Assembly (NCBI RefSeq): GCF_002304005.1
Contig: NZ_MRCQ01000004.1
Span: forward strand, 186,001 to 250,000
Direction of reading: 5' to 3'
Length of the DNA stretch: 64,000 nucleotides
Source: Flavobacterium sp. ACN6
GTDB taxonomy: Bacteria; Bacteroidota; Bacteroidia; Flavobacteriales; Flavobacteriaceae
Shown here: positions 8,238-17,007 of the stretch, one piece after another
Numbering within the stretch: position 1 is the first letter of the stretch
How the letters are laid out: every line of letters starts with the position of its first letter
The notes under the pieces: model-generated
The model's database searches: none
What the model was told of the DNA's origin: nothing
Seen by the model: the letters and a program-made list of their open reading frames with translations, nothing else
Position numbers and translations under genes: made by a program

Positions 8238-10601
8238 ATGCAAATTAAAAGAATTATAATCTTGATGTTGATCATCCTTTTTTCGGCTCAAGGTTTTTCA
8301 CAAAATAGCAAAGTAGTTTTAAGTGGAGTTATTGCAGCAGATAATGGACAGCCGGCAGAAGGTGTTTCTGTTGCCTTAAAGGGAACCAACTACGCTGCAT
8401 TGACAAATGAAAATGGTGAATATGAAATTACTGCAGAGCCTGGTAATTATACTTTAGTTGTAAGTTTTGTAGGTTACAAATCTAAGCAGACAAAAATCAA
8501 TCTGCAATCGAACCAAACTGCGCCAAGAATCACGATTGAGGAAGACATGGCGGCTTTAGAAGAGGTTCAGGTAACTGGAAAGTCTAAAATCGAAAGAGTT
8601 AAAGAACAGCCTTTTAATATTGCTGCAATTGATTTAAAGAAAACATACAACTCGTCTGCAGACTTAAATCAAGTATTAGGAACTACTACTGGAGTTCGTG
8701 TTCGTGAAACAGGTGGAATGGGTTCTGATTTCAAATTCTCATTAAATGGATTTTCAGGGAATCAGGTTAAGTTTTTTATGGATGGAATTCCAATTGATAG
8801 TTATGGGTCTTCATTTACATTAAACAATATTCCGGTAAACATGGCAGAACGCATAGAAGTTTACAAAGGAGTGGTGCCAGTTGAATTAGGAAGTGATGCC
8901 TTAGGAGGTGCAGTGAATATTATTACCAACCAGTCAGTAAAAAGATATATAGATGCGTCATATAGTTTCGGATCATTTAATACACATAGGGCTGCAGTAA
9001 ATACTAGATTTACCAGTAAAAGTGGTTTTGTTACTAACATTAATGCTTTCGGTAATTATACTGATAATAGCTATAAAATTAGCGCTACTACTTCAAATCC
9101 CAACGGTACATTTAATCCAGAACGCGAATATAAACACTTTCATGACGGATACAAATCGGGAGCTATCATGGCCGAGGTTGGTGTAAAAGGAAAGAAATAT
9201 GCAGATTATTTGTTACTAGGTATGATGGCCTCAGCAAATAATAAACAAATACAAACAGGATCGACTATGCAGAGAGTAGTTGGGCAGGCGTTTAATGATA
9301 GTAAAGCTTTTGTCCCTTCTTTGAAATTTAAAAAAGACAGTCTTTTTACTAAAAATTTATCCGTAAACTTAATTGCTTCTTATAATATTGTGCAAAGCCG
9401 TTCTGTAGATACTTCTTCATATAGATATCAATGGGATGGTAGTCGTACCCCAAGTGTAGTAAGTAATAGCGGAGGAGAATTAAATGACGAAAAAACTATT
9501 TATGTATATGACGATAACTCTTTTCAGGCCAATACTAATTTTAAATATGATTTGAATGAAAGGCAGTATTTTGCTTTCAATTATTCTGTTAATACTTTGA
9601 AAAGAAAAGAAGATGATGAGGTTAGAACTATTACTAAACCAGGCTCTCCAATAATTAATAAAAATATTTTAGGGCTTTCTTACAATCTTGCAGCATTTGA
9701 TAGAAAATTATCTGTCATAGCATTTGGAAAAAAATATTTTTTAGATACCAGTATGAACATTTTAGAATATGTAAATGGTAATTATGTCTACAGACAACAA
9801 AAAAGCTCTTTTGATGATATTGGTTATGGAACGGCATTAGCTTATTTTGTTACAAGTGATATACAATTAAAAACATCTTTTGAACATGCATATCGTTTAC
9901 CAACTGGAGAAGAAATGCTTGGTGATGGTTTAAATCTAAAACCCGCACCAACTTTGAAACCAGAATCAAGTGATAATTTCAATGCTGGTTTTGCTTATAA
10001 AAAAGGTTTAGAAAATCATTCTTTTGGTTTTCAGGGAAATTTCATTTATAGAGATGCAAAAGATTTTATTAGAATAGATGCAACTGGTGTACAAGCTGTT
10101 TATGAAAATGAGTACAATGTGAGGGTTACGGGTTTTGATGCTTCTTTACATTATGGGTATAAGAACTGGCTGACAGTTGAAGTTAACGCTACACATCAGA
10201 AAACAATTGACACAAATAAATTTGATCCTCCAGGATCTAATGTTCCAAATTATGACAATGGTTCTCAACTGGCAAATGTTCCTATTTTTTATGCAAATGC
10301 AAGTGTTAGTTTTAATTTCAGAAAAATAAGAACGACAGACGATAATCTGATGATTAACTTATTTACAAACTATGTAGATGAGTATTATTTAGTATCAACA
10401 AGAAACGGAGCTCCAAGCAGTAGAAATGTAATTCCAGAACAGTTGACACAAAATATTGGTGCATCTTATGCTTTTCAGAATGGGAAGTATAACATTGGAT
10501 TGGAGTGTAATAACGTTGCAGATACAAAAGTGTACGACTATTTTAAAGTGCAAAAACCAGGAAGATCTTTTGCCGTTAAACTTAGATATTTTTTAAACTA
10601 A
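8238..10601 (+). CDS. TonB-dependent outer-membrane receptor with carboxypeptidase-like N-domain (XusA-like)
   Basis: 787 residues from the ATG at 8238. An upstream in-frame start at 8190 would put 16 extra residues before a clean signal peptide (MQIKRIIILMLIILFSAQGFSQ), so it is rejected. After the signal comes a CarboxypepD_reg-like domain (about 25-105, GVSVALKGTNYAALTNENGEYEI). Next is a plug domain (about 115-235, with RIEVYKGVVPVELGSDALGGAVNI) and then a 22-strand barrel ending in an aromatic strand (FAVKLRYFLN). It should import a large iron complex or other ligand using TonB energy. The two genes that follow, a DUF4374 lipoprotein and a PepSY membrane protein, match the XusABC arrangement of Bacteroides thetaiotaomicron, which points to a ferric siderophore. 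The ligand itself is not readable. Confidence 0.88.
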   Translation: MQIKRIIILMLIILFSAQGFSQNSKVVLSGVIAADNGQPAEGVSVALKGTNYAALTNENGEYEITAEPGNYTLVVSFVGYKSKQTKINLQSNQTAPRITIEEDMAALEEVQVTGKSKIERVKEQPFNIAAIDLKKTYNSSADLNQVLGTTTGVRVRETGGMGSDFKFSLNGFSGNQVKFFMDGIPIDSYGSSFTLNNIPVNMAERIEVYKGVVPVELGSDALGGAVNIITNQSVKRYIDASYSFGSFNTHRAAVNTRFTSKSGFVTNINAFGNYTDNSYKISATTSNPNGTFNPEREYKHFHDGYKSGAIMAEVGVKGKKYADYLLLGMMASANNKQIQTGSTMQRVVGQAFNDSKAFVPSLKFKKDSLFTKNLSVNLIASYNIVQSRSVDTSSYRYQWDGSRTPSVVSNSGGELNDEKTIYVYDDNSFQANTNFKYDLNERQYFAFNYSVNTLKRKEDDEVRTITKPGSPIINKNILGLSYNLAAFDRKLSVIAFGKKYFLDTSMNILEYVNGNYVYRQQKSSFDDIGYGTALAYFVTSDIQLKTSFEHAYRLPTGEEMLGDGLNLKPAPTLKPESSDNFNAGFAYKKGLENHSFGFQGNFIYRDAKDFIRIDATGVQAVYENEYNVRVTGFDASLHYGYKNWLTVEVNATHQKTIDTNKFDPPGSNVPNYDNGSQLANVPIFYANASVSFNFRKIRTTDDNLMINLFTNYVDEYYLVSTRNGAPSSRNVIPEQLTQNIGASYAFQNGKYNIGLECNNVADTKVYDYFKVQKPGRSFAVKLRYFLN

Positions 10602-10626
10602 TTATATAATTTTAAAATTGAATACG

Positions 10627-11856
10627 ATGATAAAAAGAATTAAAAACCTTTTAGCTTTAGCAGTATTGCCAGCTATGTTTTTTTCATGCAGCAGTGATAA
10701 TGATAATTCAGAGGTAAGAAATCCTGCTGATGAAACTTATGTGCTTTCCTATCAAACAACAGATTACGATACATATGTTTGGCAGTTTGAGTCTGTAGAC
10801 GAACTAATGACTGGATCAATAAATATGGTTGGAAAAGGAATTGAGCAGGCGGGTGCACTTGTACCAGTAGCTAATTCATTTTTTGCCTTAACAGGTAATG
10901 CAGAAGGATCTCTTGGATATTATCTTAATACTGAAGGAAATTTAAGTAAAACTAGTAACTTATTTACAGGAGACAGCTATGCATACGGAACTACTGATGA
11001 TAATAAATTAGTTATGATCAACTCTCCATGGGATGCTAGTTCAACTCAAAATGAATTATTAATTTATGATCCAGCTACAGTTACTATTTCAAAACGTGTT
11101 TATGATGATTTTGCTATTCCAAATGGACACTTTTTATGGCCTACTAGTGTAAACGTTTCTGGAGATAAACTATTCGTATCTACATTTGAGCGTGATAAAG
11201 ATTGGAAACTTTATCAAGAAAAAGCAGTTGTAAAAGTTTACGAATATCCATCATTAAAATATCTTAAAACTATCGAAGATTCTCGTACAACAGCTATTGG
11301 TCAATATTATACTAATACAGGTATGGTTCAAACAGAGTCAGGAGATATTTATACATTCTCATCTAATTCAGTTTTATGTGGTTACACACCTACAGCTTCT
11401 CACTCAGGAATTCTTAGAATTAAAAAAGGACAATCAGAATTTGATTCTTCTTATTTCTTTGATATCGAAACAAGTGTTCTTAAAGGAAAAGTTTTGTCTG
11501 CTTACCCAGCAGGTGGAGAAAAAGTTTTGGTTAACTATATTCCTGCAGATATTGACGCAGCACAGCCAAACTGGGGATTCTTAAATTATAAATCATTTAA
11601 TTTAAAATGTGCAATAATCGATCTTGGTGCAAAAACAATTACACAAGTTACAGGACTGCCTGATCACTCTGGAGACAACTATTTTGGTTTTGGAAGTGCA
11701 TTAATTGAAAGCGGTAAACTTTACAAAAGTTTCGTAACGAATACTGAAGGGCGTGTATACCAAATTGATATTGCAACTGGTGAAGCAAAAGCCGGGGCAT
11801 TAATCACTGGTGGTGTAGACTTGCCAGCAATTACAAGATTGACAAAGAAACAATAG
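10627..11856 (+). CDS. DUF4374 surface lipoprotein (XusB-like siderophore-binding protein)
   Basis: 409 residues from the ATG at 10627; a TTG nine bases upstream is less likely. The N-terminus is a lipoprotein signal ending FFSC, with the lipidated cysteine at residue 21 followed by SSDND, consistent with export to the cell surface. The rest shows repeated beta-rich blocks without charged clusters, as in a beta-propeller, and the DUF4374 blocks YVLSYQTTDYDTYVWQFESVDELMTGSI and FWPTSVNVSG-like segments can be seen. In B. thetaiotaomicron XusB, a DUF4374 lipoprotein, binds ferric enterobactin and hands it to XusA. Here the gene lies 25 bases after the receptor gene, so the two are likely co-translated partners. 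A strong terminator follows. Confidence 0.8.
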   Translation: MIKRIKNLLALAVLPAMFFSCSSDNDNSEVRNPADETYVLSYQTTDYDTYVWQFESVDELMTGSINMVGKGIEQAGALVPVANSFFALTGNAEGSLGYYLNTEGNLSKTSNLFTGDSYAYGTTDDNKLVMINSPWDASSTQNELLIYDPATVTISKRVYDDFAIPNGHFLWPTSVNVSGDKLFVSTFERDKDWKLYQEKAVVKVYEYPSLKYLKTIEDSRTTAIGQYYTNTGMVQTESGDIYTFSSNSVLCGYTPTASHSGILRIKKGQSEFDSSYFFDIETSVLKGKVLSAYPAGGEKVLVNYIPADIDAAQPNWGFLNYKSFNLKCAIIDLGAKTITQVTGLPDHSGDNYFGFGSALIESGKLYKSFVTNTEGRVYQIDIATGEAKAGALITGGVDLPAITRLTKKQ

Positions 11857-11877
11857 TAAAAAAAACTTAATTTTTTT

Positions 11878-11921
11878 AAACCATATAATCATTGCTTTGG
11901 TAGTGATTATATGGTTTTTTT
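11878..11921 (+). terminator. Intrinsic terminator after the DUF4374 gene
   Basis: Arms AAACCATATAATCA and TGATTATATGGTTT surround a 12-base loop and are followed by a run of T. It separates the receptor/lipoprotein pair from the PepSY gene, so the latter may be expressed at a lower level by read-through. Confidence 0.85.
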
Positions 11922-11960
11922 ATAATATCGATTTCATTAGCAGAACTAAAAAATTAAATA

Positions 11961-13124
11961 ATGAATGTTATCAACAAACAATCTTCTAAATCAAAAACTA
12001 AAGGAAAATCCCGTTTTAGTAAAGTAAACGCCTGGCTGCATTTGTGGCTGGGACTAGCTTCTGGAATTGTTGTGCTTATAATGGGAGTTACTGGATGTAT
12101 TTTGGTTTTTGAACACGAAATAAAAGCAATGACTTCGCCTTGGTTAAATGTAGAAGCCCAAAGTGCCGATAAGATTTTACCACCTTCTAAAATTTATCCT
12201 TTGGTTAAGAAAGCTTTTCCCAAAAAAGATATTCACGGTTTATGGTATAATGGTTTAGATAAAACAATAAAAGTTGATATTGAATCAGATTCTTTGATTT
12301 ATGTAAATCCTTATAACGGACAAATAACCGGAATGGTAGATCATGAAGATTTTTTTCATGAAATTGATGAAGGCCACCGCTATTTATGGCTCGGAAAAGA
12401 AATAGGAACAACCATAACTTCTTGGGCAACTTTGATTTTCTTTTTTCTTTTAATCAGCGGGATTATTTTATGGTTTCCAAAAAAATGGAATAAAACAACC
12501 GTAAACAGTAGTTTTAAAATTAAATGGAAAGCTAAATTTAAACGTGTTAATTACGACTTGCATAATGTCTTAGGATTTTACACACTCATTCTGGCTTTTT
12601 TAATTGCGTTGACTGGATTGATAATGAGTTTTCATTGGGTACGAGAAAGTACATACTGGATTACGGGAGGTTTTGCGAATGAAAAAGTAAAAAAGGAAGT
12701 TGTGGCAGAAGTTAAACCAGATACACTTTCTAAACCTAAATATGACATGTTGACTGCATCAGATATTATATTTAATAAAGTTCGAAAAGGAATTGCCATA
12801 CAAAACAAAGAAGCTGTAATTATACATTTTCCAGACGAGCCAAAAGATAATTTTTATGCCTGTACCGATATGCATAACGGAAATTGGAGAGATTTATACT
12901 TCGATCAGAAAACATTAGAATTGCTTCCAAATTCAAGAAATTATATTGGAGACGAAAAATTCCATGACTGGATGAGCCGTTCTAATTACAGTCTGCACGT
13001 GGGCGCAATCGGCGGATTAACAACTAAAATTATTTATTTTATTGCAAGTTTAATTTGTGCCAGTCTTCCGCTTACCGGTTTTTATATTTGGTGGGGAAGA
13101 ACGAAAAAAGCAAAGAAAAACTAA
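11961..13124 (+). CDS. PepSY-associated membrane protein (XusC/PiuB-like)
   Basis: 387 residues with four clear membrane segments: about 28-52 (LHLWLGLASGIVVLIMGVTG), 150-172 (TTITSWATLIFFFLLISGIILWF), 200-225 and 355-378. PepSY-type periplasmic regions lie between them, including VNPYNGQITGMVDHEDFFHEIDEGHRYLWLG. Histidines at the membrane edges (HLWLG, HEIDEGHRY, HNVLGFY, HVG) resemble haem- or metal-handling sites of the family. Homologues next to siderophore receptors are thought to reduce or release iron from the imported complex. It is the third member of the Xus-like set and is separated from the lipoprotein gene by a terminator. Confidence 0.82.
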   Translation: MNVINKQSSKSKTKGKSRFSKVNAWLHLWLGLASGIVVLIMGVTGCILVFEHEIKAMTSPWLNVEAQSADKILPPSKIYPLVKKAFPKKDIHGLWYNGLDKTIKVDIESDSLIYVNPYNGQITGMVDHEDFFHEIDEGHRYLWLGKEIGTTITSWATLIFFFLLISGIILWFPKKWNKTTVNSSFKIKWKAKFKRVNYDLHNVLGFYTLILAFLIALTGLIMSFHWVRESTYWITGGFANEKVKKEVVAEVKPDTLSKPKYDMLTASDIIFNKVRKGIAIQNKEAVIIHFPDEPKDNFYACTDMHNGNWRDLYFDQKTLELLPNSRNYIGDEKFHDWMSRSNYSLHVGAIGGLTTKIIYFIASLICASLPLTGFYIWWGRTKKAKKN

Positions 13125-13146
13125 AACAGTTTTTCAGGTATTTTTA

Positions 13147-13188
13147 AAAGTCTTTTTAAAGTGAATAAGCTTTAAAAAGACTTTTTTT
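13147..13188 (+). terminator. Intrinsic terminator after the PepSY gene
   Basis: AAGTCTTTTTAAAG and CTTTAAAAAGACTT form the stem, followed by TTTTTT. It ends the Xus-like cluster. Confidence 0.85.
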
Positions 13189-13196
13189 ATGCTCAA

Positions 13197-13392
13197 AATT
13201 CCATTTCAAATTCCAAAACCTAAATTTCAAATTCCAAAACCTAAATTCCAAATTCCAAATCAGAAGTAAAATCTAAAATTAGCAATCTAAAATCTCCAAT
13301 CTACAATCTCCAATCTCCAATCTCCAATCTAAAATCAGCAATCTAAAATCAGCAATCTACAATCTAAAATCAGCAATCTAAAATCTAAAACA
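13197..13392. repeat. Tandem low-complexity arrays
   Basis: Two adjoining arrays fill this convergent spacer. The first (13196-13259) has about three copies of a roughly 21-base unit built on AAATTCCAAAACCTAAAT. The second (13270-13392) has many copies of a 7- to 13-base unit reading AATCTAAAAT, AATCTCC or AATCAGC. Units are too short and too variable for CRISPR. There is no open frame of interest. Confidence 0.75.
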
Positions 13393-13393
13393 A

Positions 13394-13425
13394 GAAGAGC
13401 CTGTCTTGAAGGAAACAGGCTCTTA
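13394..13425 (-). terminator. Intrinsic terminator of the second TonB receptor gene
   Basis: AAGAGCCTGT and ACAGGCTCTT form the stem around a 10-base loop. It lies about 50 bases beyond the stop codon of the minus-strand receptor gene; the U-run on the minus strand is weak (CTTGTTTT). Confidence 0.65.
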
Positions 13426-13473
13426 ACTAACACAAAAAAAAACAAAAAACAAGGTATTTAAAGAACGAAACTT

Positions 13474-15594
13474 TTAAATTCGGTATGTAAATGCAATTGT
13501 CGCAATGCGATTGTCAAGATCATATCTTTTGTCAATACTAGTCTGCGCAATTACAGATTTGATGTAGAAATTATTAGTGTTGAAAACATCGGTAAAATTC
13601 AATTTGATGCTTCCTTTTTTAGCTAAAACTTGTTTTGAAATTCCAATGCTGAAATCAAAGAAGCCGTCTCTTTCATAAACTCCAAGATTCGATTTAGATT
13701 GATACTGTGCATTTCCTTCCGCTTTCCAAGTATCTGTTATAGTAAATGAATTTTGAACACTTACATTCAAAGTCATTATAGGGTCGATTGTAGAACTGTT
13801 TAATACATTCCTCATAAATTTATTTTCAAAAACATTTAATAATGTATTTACAGACCACCATTTGTAAAATTCTGCCGTATTGGTAATGTTGATTCCGTAA
13901 TTGTATGATTTGTCCACATTAATCTGAGTCGTTATAGTGGTGTTGGTATCTGGATTATAGTTATACACTTCTGTGAAAACATCTTTGGTGCTGTTAAAGT
14001 AAACAGAAGCCATAAAATTACTTTTCCAAGCGTAACCAATTTCCATTGCGTGTGTAATCTCTGGAATTAAGTTTGGATTTCCCTGCGAATAATTAAAAGA
14101 GTCATCATAAAAGCGGAACGGATTCAGATCAAACTGACTTGGTCTGTTGATTCTTTTGCTGTAAGAAGCATGAGCAGAATGATTACTGGTAAATTCGTAT
14201 TTTAAAGAAAGGCTTGGAAACCATTTCAAATAATCGTCTTTATGCTCTTCATTTAAAGTTTTCTGATCAATATTTATCGCTGTATACTCCGTTCTTACAC
14301 CAGCTTGAATATTCAGTTTTTCCAGCTGATATTTATAATTCGCGTAAGCGGCATAAATCTGTTCATTGTATTCAAAATGGTTTGTCGAATTAAAATCAAT
14401 TAGCCATTGATTATTATCTTGATATTCATAAACAGAAGGATTATCATTATTTTTAATGCTTCCTTTAAAACCCCATTCTATAGATTGTTTTTCTGCAAAA
14501 GGATTTACAAAATCAACTTTTCCTGTAAAAACTTTTAACTGAGACGGAATATAACCGCGACGGTCATTTACAACCGTAGAATTAGCGGTGTTAGCAGCAC
14601 TCTGAAATTGATTCGATCTAAATTTTGATGTTTCATATTCAAAGTCAAAAGACATATTTTTTCCTTCTGTATTAAATTTATGAACTCCAGAAAAAGCGTA
14701 CGTATAATCAAACCATTTTTCTTTGCTGTCATTATAAGTCAAAGCATCAAAAATAGGCTGATTGGCCGTGTTTAAAACGGTGTTTGTTCCATTTGCAATA
14801 TTTTCATAACGCCCGATTTTCGCATCAACATAAACTTCTAAATTCGTTTTAGGAGAAACTTCATATTGGGTTCCAATTTTAAAATTATTAGAAGTTAAAG
14901 GTTCGTCTGTAATAGAGGTTTGGTGATTTTTACTGGCAATTTCCTGACGTGTCTGATCGGTAAATTGAATTTGATTAAATTCTTTATGTTCTTCTTCACC
15001 ACTAAAAGTATAACTGTAGTTCCCAAAAACACCCCACTTATCTTTATTATAGTTTAAGTTAAATCCAGAATTGGTTCTGTTTTTTCTTCCTTTTCCATAA
15101 CTGGCAAAAGCAGTTCCTTTTAAACCTGATGCATTTGGTTTTTTTAGAATAATATTAATAATTCCAGCTTTTCCGGCTGCATCGTATTTTGAAGAAGGAT
15201 TTGTAATTACTTCTATTTGTTTAATATTTGATGAGGTTGTAGCTTTTAAATAATTAGCCAATTCTTTCTGAGAAAGCTGTGTCAATTTACCGTTTATCAT
15301 TACGGCAACTCCTTGCTGTCCGCGGATAGATAAATCACCGTCTTGCGAAACCACAACGCCTGGCGCACGCGATAAAACATCAAGTGCCGTACCGCCTTCA
15401 GAAACGATGCTGTTTTCTACATTAAAAACAAGACGATCTGACTTTTGCGTATATAAAACTTTCTTTTTTGTTAGCACAATTTCCTCCAAAGCTGTTATGG
15501 AAGTTTCAATAATGCTGTCATTTTCTTTTTCTTTCTCTTGAGAAAATCCATATACCGAAAAAGCAAGCATAATAGATGTTATAAAATTTTTCAT
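13474..15594 (-). CDS. TonB-dependent receptor, OMP_b-brl_3 type
   Basis: 706 residues from the ATG at 15594, which gives the signal peptide MKNFITSIMLAFSVYGFSQ; a start at 15612 would add six residues before it. Unlike the first receptor, it lacks a carboxypeptidase-like domain and goes straight into the plug. The visible plug blocks are SEGGTALDVLSRAPGVVVSQDGDLSIRGQQGVAVMINGK and IEVITNPSSKYDAAGKAGIINIILKK. A long barrel ends in IATIAFTYRI. The ligand is unknown. The palindromic site in its promoter resembles one before the Xus-like receptor gene, so a role in metal or siderophore uptake is possible. It is a single-gene unit with its own terminator. Confidence 0.85.
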   Translation of the reverse strand: MKNFITSIMLAFSVYGFSQEKEKENDSIIETSITALEEIVLTKKKVLYTQKSDRLVFNVENSIVSEGGTALDVLSRAPGVVVSQDGDLSIRGQQGVAVMINGKLTQLSQKELANYLKATTSSNIKQIEVITNPSSKYDAAGKAGIINIILKKPNASGLKGTAFASYGKGRKNRTNSGFNLNYNKDKWGVFGNYSYTFSGEEEHKEFNQIQFTDQTRQEIASKNHQTSITDEPLTSNNFKIGTQYEVSPKTNLEVYVDAKIGRYENIANGTNTVLNTANQPIFDALTYNDSKEKWFDYTYAFSGVHKFNTEGKNMSFDFEYETSKFRSNQFQSAANTANSTVVNDRRGYIPSQLKVFTGKVDFVNPFAEKQSIEWGFKGSIKNNDNPSVYEYQDNNQWLIDFNSTNHFEYNEQIYAAYANYKYQLEKLNIQAGVRTEYTAINIDQKTLNEEHKDDYLKWFPSLSLKYEFTSNHSAHASYSKRINRPSQFDLNPFRFYDDSFNYSQGNPNLIPEITHAMEIGYAWKSNFMASVYFNSTKDVFTEVYNYNPDTNTTITTQINVDKSYNYGINITNTAEFYKWWSVNTLLNVFENKFMRNVLNSSTIDPIMTLNVSVQNSFTITDTWKAEGNAQYQSKSNLGVYERDGFFDFSIGISKQVLAKKGSIKLNFTDVFNTNNFYIKSVIAQTSIDKRYDLDNRIATIAFTYRI

Positions 15595-15802
15595 TTTGTT
15601 TGAATTTGGCACTCTCTAAACCTTGATTTAGAAAGCAATCTTTTAATTTTTTTTAGATTAGAATTTATTGCAGTACAATATGTTCTAATTTGTCTGAAAA
15701 CCTTTTTTGTAGATTGAATGCGAAAATTGAAACAGTAGAAATAGTTTTTTTGAGGGTGTGAAGTGTAAATAACATACCTGTGGCATTTAGAATTTGATTT
15801 GC

Positions 15803-15835
15803 CAAAGATATAACTATTTATAATAAGTCTAAATA
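15803..15835 (-). promoter_or_regulatory. -7 promoter box with overlapping palindromic operator
   Basis: On the minus strand TATCTTTG (15803-15810) matches TAnnTTTG. Immediately upstream is a 21-base palindrome-like site, TATTTA-N9-TAAATA (15815-15835), at the position where a repressor would block the -33/-7 region. No clear TTTG lies at -33. Regulation by a Fur-like protein is inferred only from placement. Confidence 0.4.
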
Positions 15836-15898
15836 AAAATAGAATTAATTTTGTTGTTTAAATGTAATTGATTGATTCTAAGAAATAAGAACATTAAA

Positions 15899-15936
15899 AA
15901 AGCGGTTTGTTTTAAACTATAAACAAACCGCTTTTC
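15899..15936 (-). terminator. Intrinsic terminator of gldA
   Basis: AGCGGTTTGT and ACAAACCGCT form the stem. On the minus strand it is followed by TTTTTTAATG. It lies about 30 bases past the gldA stop codon. Confidence 0.85.
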
Positions 15937-15964
15937 TCTGAAAACTGTGACTGAGACTGAAAAC

Positions 15965-16861
15965 TTATTTCGTAATCTCTCTAAAAACAGCTTCTAAATT
16001 TTTATTTTTCTGATTCAGTTGTAACGTTTTTAAGCCATTTTCATTAGCAAAATCAAAAATTGCAGGTCGCATATCTTTGTCCGTAACAAAAGTAAGTTCC
16101 CAAGTCATATCATGTGTATTAATATAAGAAGAGATATTTTCTAATTTTGCCAAAAGTTGTTCTTCTACTTTGTAATCAAATTCAACTTCAATAACTTGTT
16201 GCGAATCTGCAGCGATTAATTTATCTAATTTTTTATCGGCTACAATTTGTCCTTTGTCAATAATTATGACACGATCGCAAATAGCTTCGACTTCCTGCAT
16301 GATGTGTGTCGATAAAAAAACAGTTTTATCTTTTCCTGCATTTTTAATCACGTTTCTAATTTCCATTAACTGGTTAGGATCCAATCCGGTAGTTGGTTCA
16401 TCCAAAATTAGAACATCTGGATTGTGCAGTAAAGCATTCGCTAATCCAACACGCTGACGATATCCTTTAGAAAGCTGGCCGATTTTTTTATGACTTTCTG
16501 GTGTCAGTCCTGTCAGTTCAATTACCTCTTCAATTCTTGATTTTGGCATATTGTAAACGTCGGCATTAAAAGCCAAATACTCACGAACATACAAATCCAA
16601 ATACAACGGATTATGCTCAGGTAAGTATCCTATGGAGCGTTGCACGTCTTTTGTACCTGACATGACATCATGACCATTTACAAGGGCTGAGCCACTATCG
16701 GCAAGTAAATAAGTGGTCAAAATTTTCATTAAGGTAGATTTTCCAGCTCCGTTGGGTCCAAGAAATCCCACGATTTCTCCTTTCTCAATTTTAAAAGAAA
16801 TTTCATTTAAAGCTTTTTGCTCTCCGTAACTTTTTGATATGCTGTTTACTTCTATCGACAT
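15965..16861 (-). CDS. gldA: Gliding-motility ABC transporter ATP-binding protein GldA
   Basis: 298 residues of a complete ABC ATPase: Walker A GPNGAGKST at 35-43, signature LSKGYRQRVGL, Walker B VLILDEPTTGLDPNQ and the switch His in LSTHIMQEVEAICD. The C-terminal region (about 215-298) is the extension seen in GldA/CcmA-type ATPases. The sequence reads like GldA of F. johnsoniae in its whole length. GldA works with the membrane proteins GldF and GldG, which are encoded elsewhere. Later work on F. johnsoniae suggests that GldAFG may not be strictly required for motility. A -7-like box (TACTTTTG, minus strand, 16879-16886) lies just before the start. Confidence 0.85.
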   Translation of the reverse strand: MSIEVNSISKSYGEQKALNEISFKIEKGEIVGFLGPNGAGKSTLMKILTTYLLADSGSALVNGHDVMSGTKDVQRSIGYLPEHNPLYLDLYVREYLAFNADVYNMPKSRIEEVIELTGLTPESHKKIGQLSKGYRQRVGLANALLHNPDVLILDEPTTGLDPNQLMEIRNVIKNAGKDKTVFLSTHIMQEVEAICDRVIIIDKGQIVADKKLDKLIAADSQQVIEVEFDYKVEEQLLAKLENISSYINTHDMTWELTFVTDKDMRPAIFDFANENGLKTLQLNQKNKNLEAVFREITK

Positions 16862-17007
16862 AGACTTTTTATTTGTTGCAAAAGTAAACAGAAATAGTTT
16901 CGATTGCTACATTTTACCTTTTAAAGTAATTATAAAAAAAGTAAAAAGCCCTTTATTCACGGCATCGTTATTGTTAAAGGAATGCTAAAATAAATTTAAC
17001 CCAAATC

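Larger units (their letters stand above)
15595..15964. other. Spacer with promoter region of the second TonB receptor gene
   Basis: No gene is visible. Reading on the minus strand, it contains the gldA terminator (15899-15936), then a palindromic site (15815-15835), a -7 box (15803-15810) and a leader of about 200 bases before the receptor start. Confidence 0.6.

Noticed and set aside
13197..13392. Possible CRISPR array
   Set aside because: Units are too short and irregular, there are no unique spacers of fixed length, and no cas genes are near.
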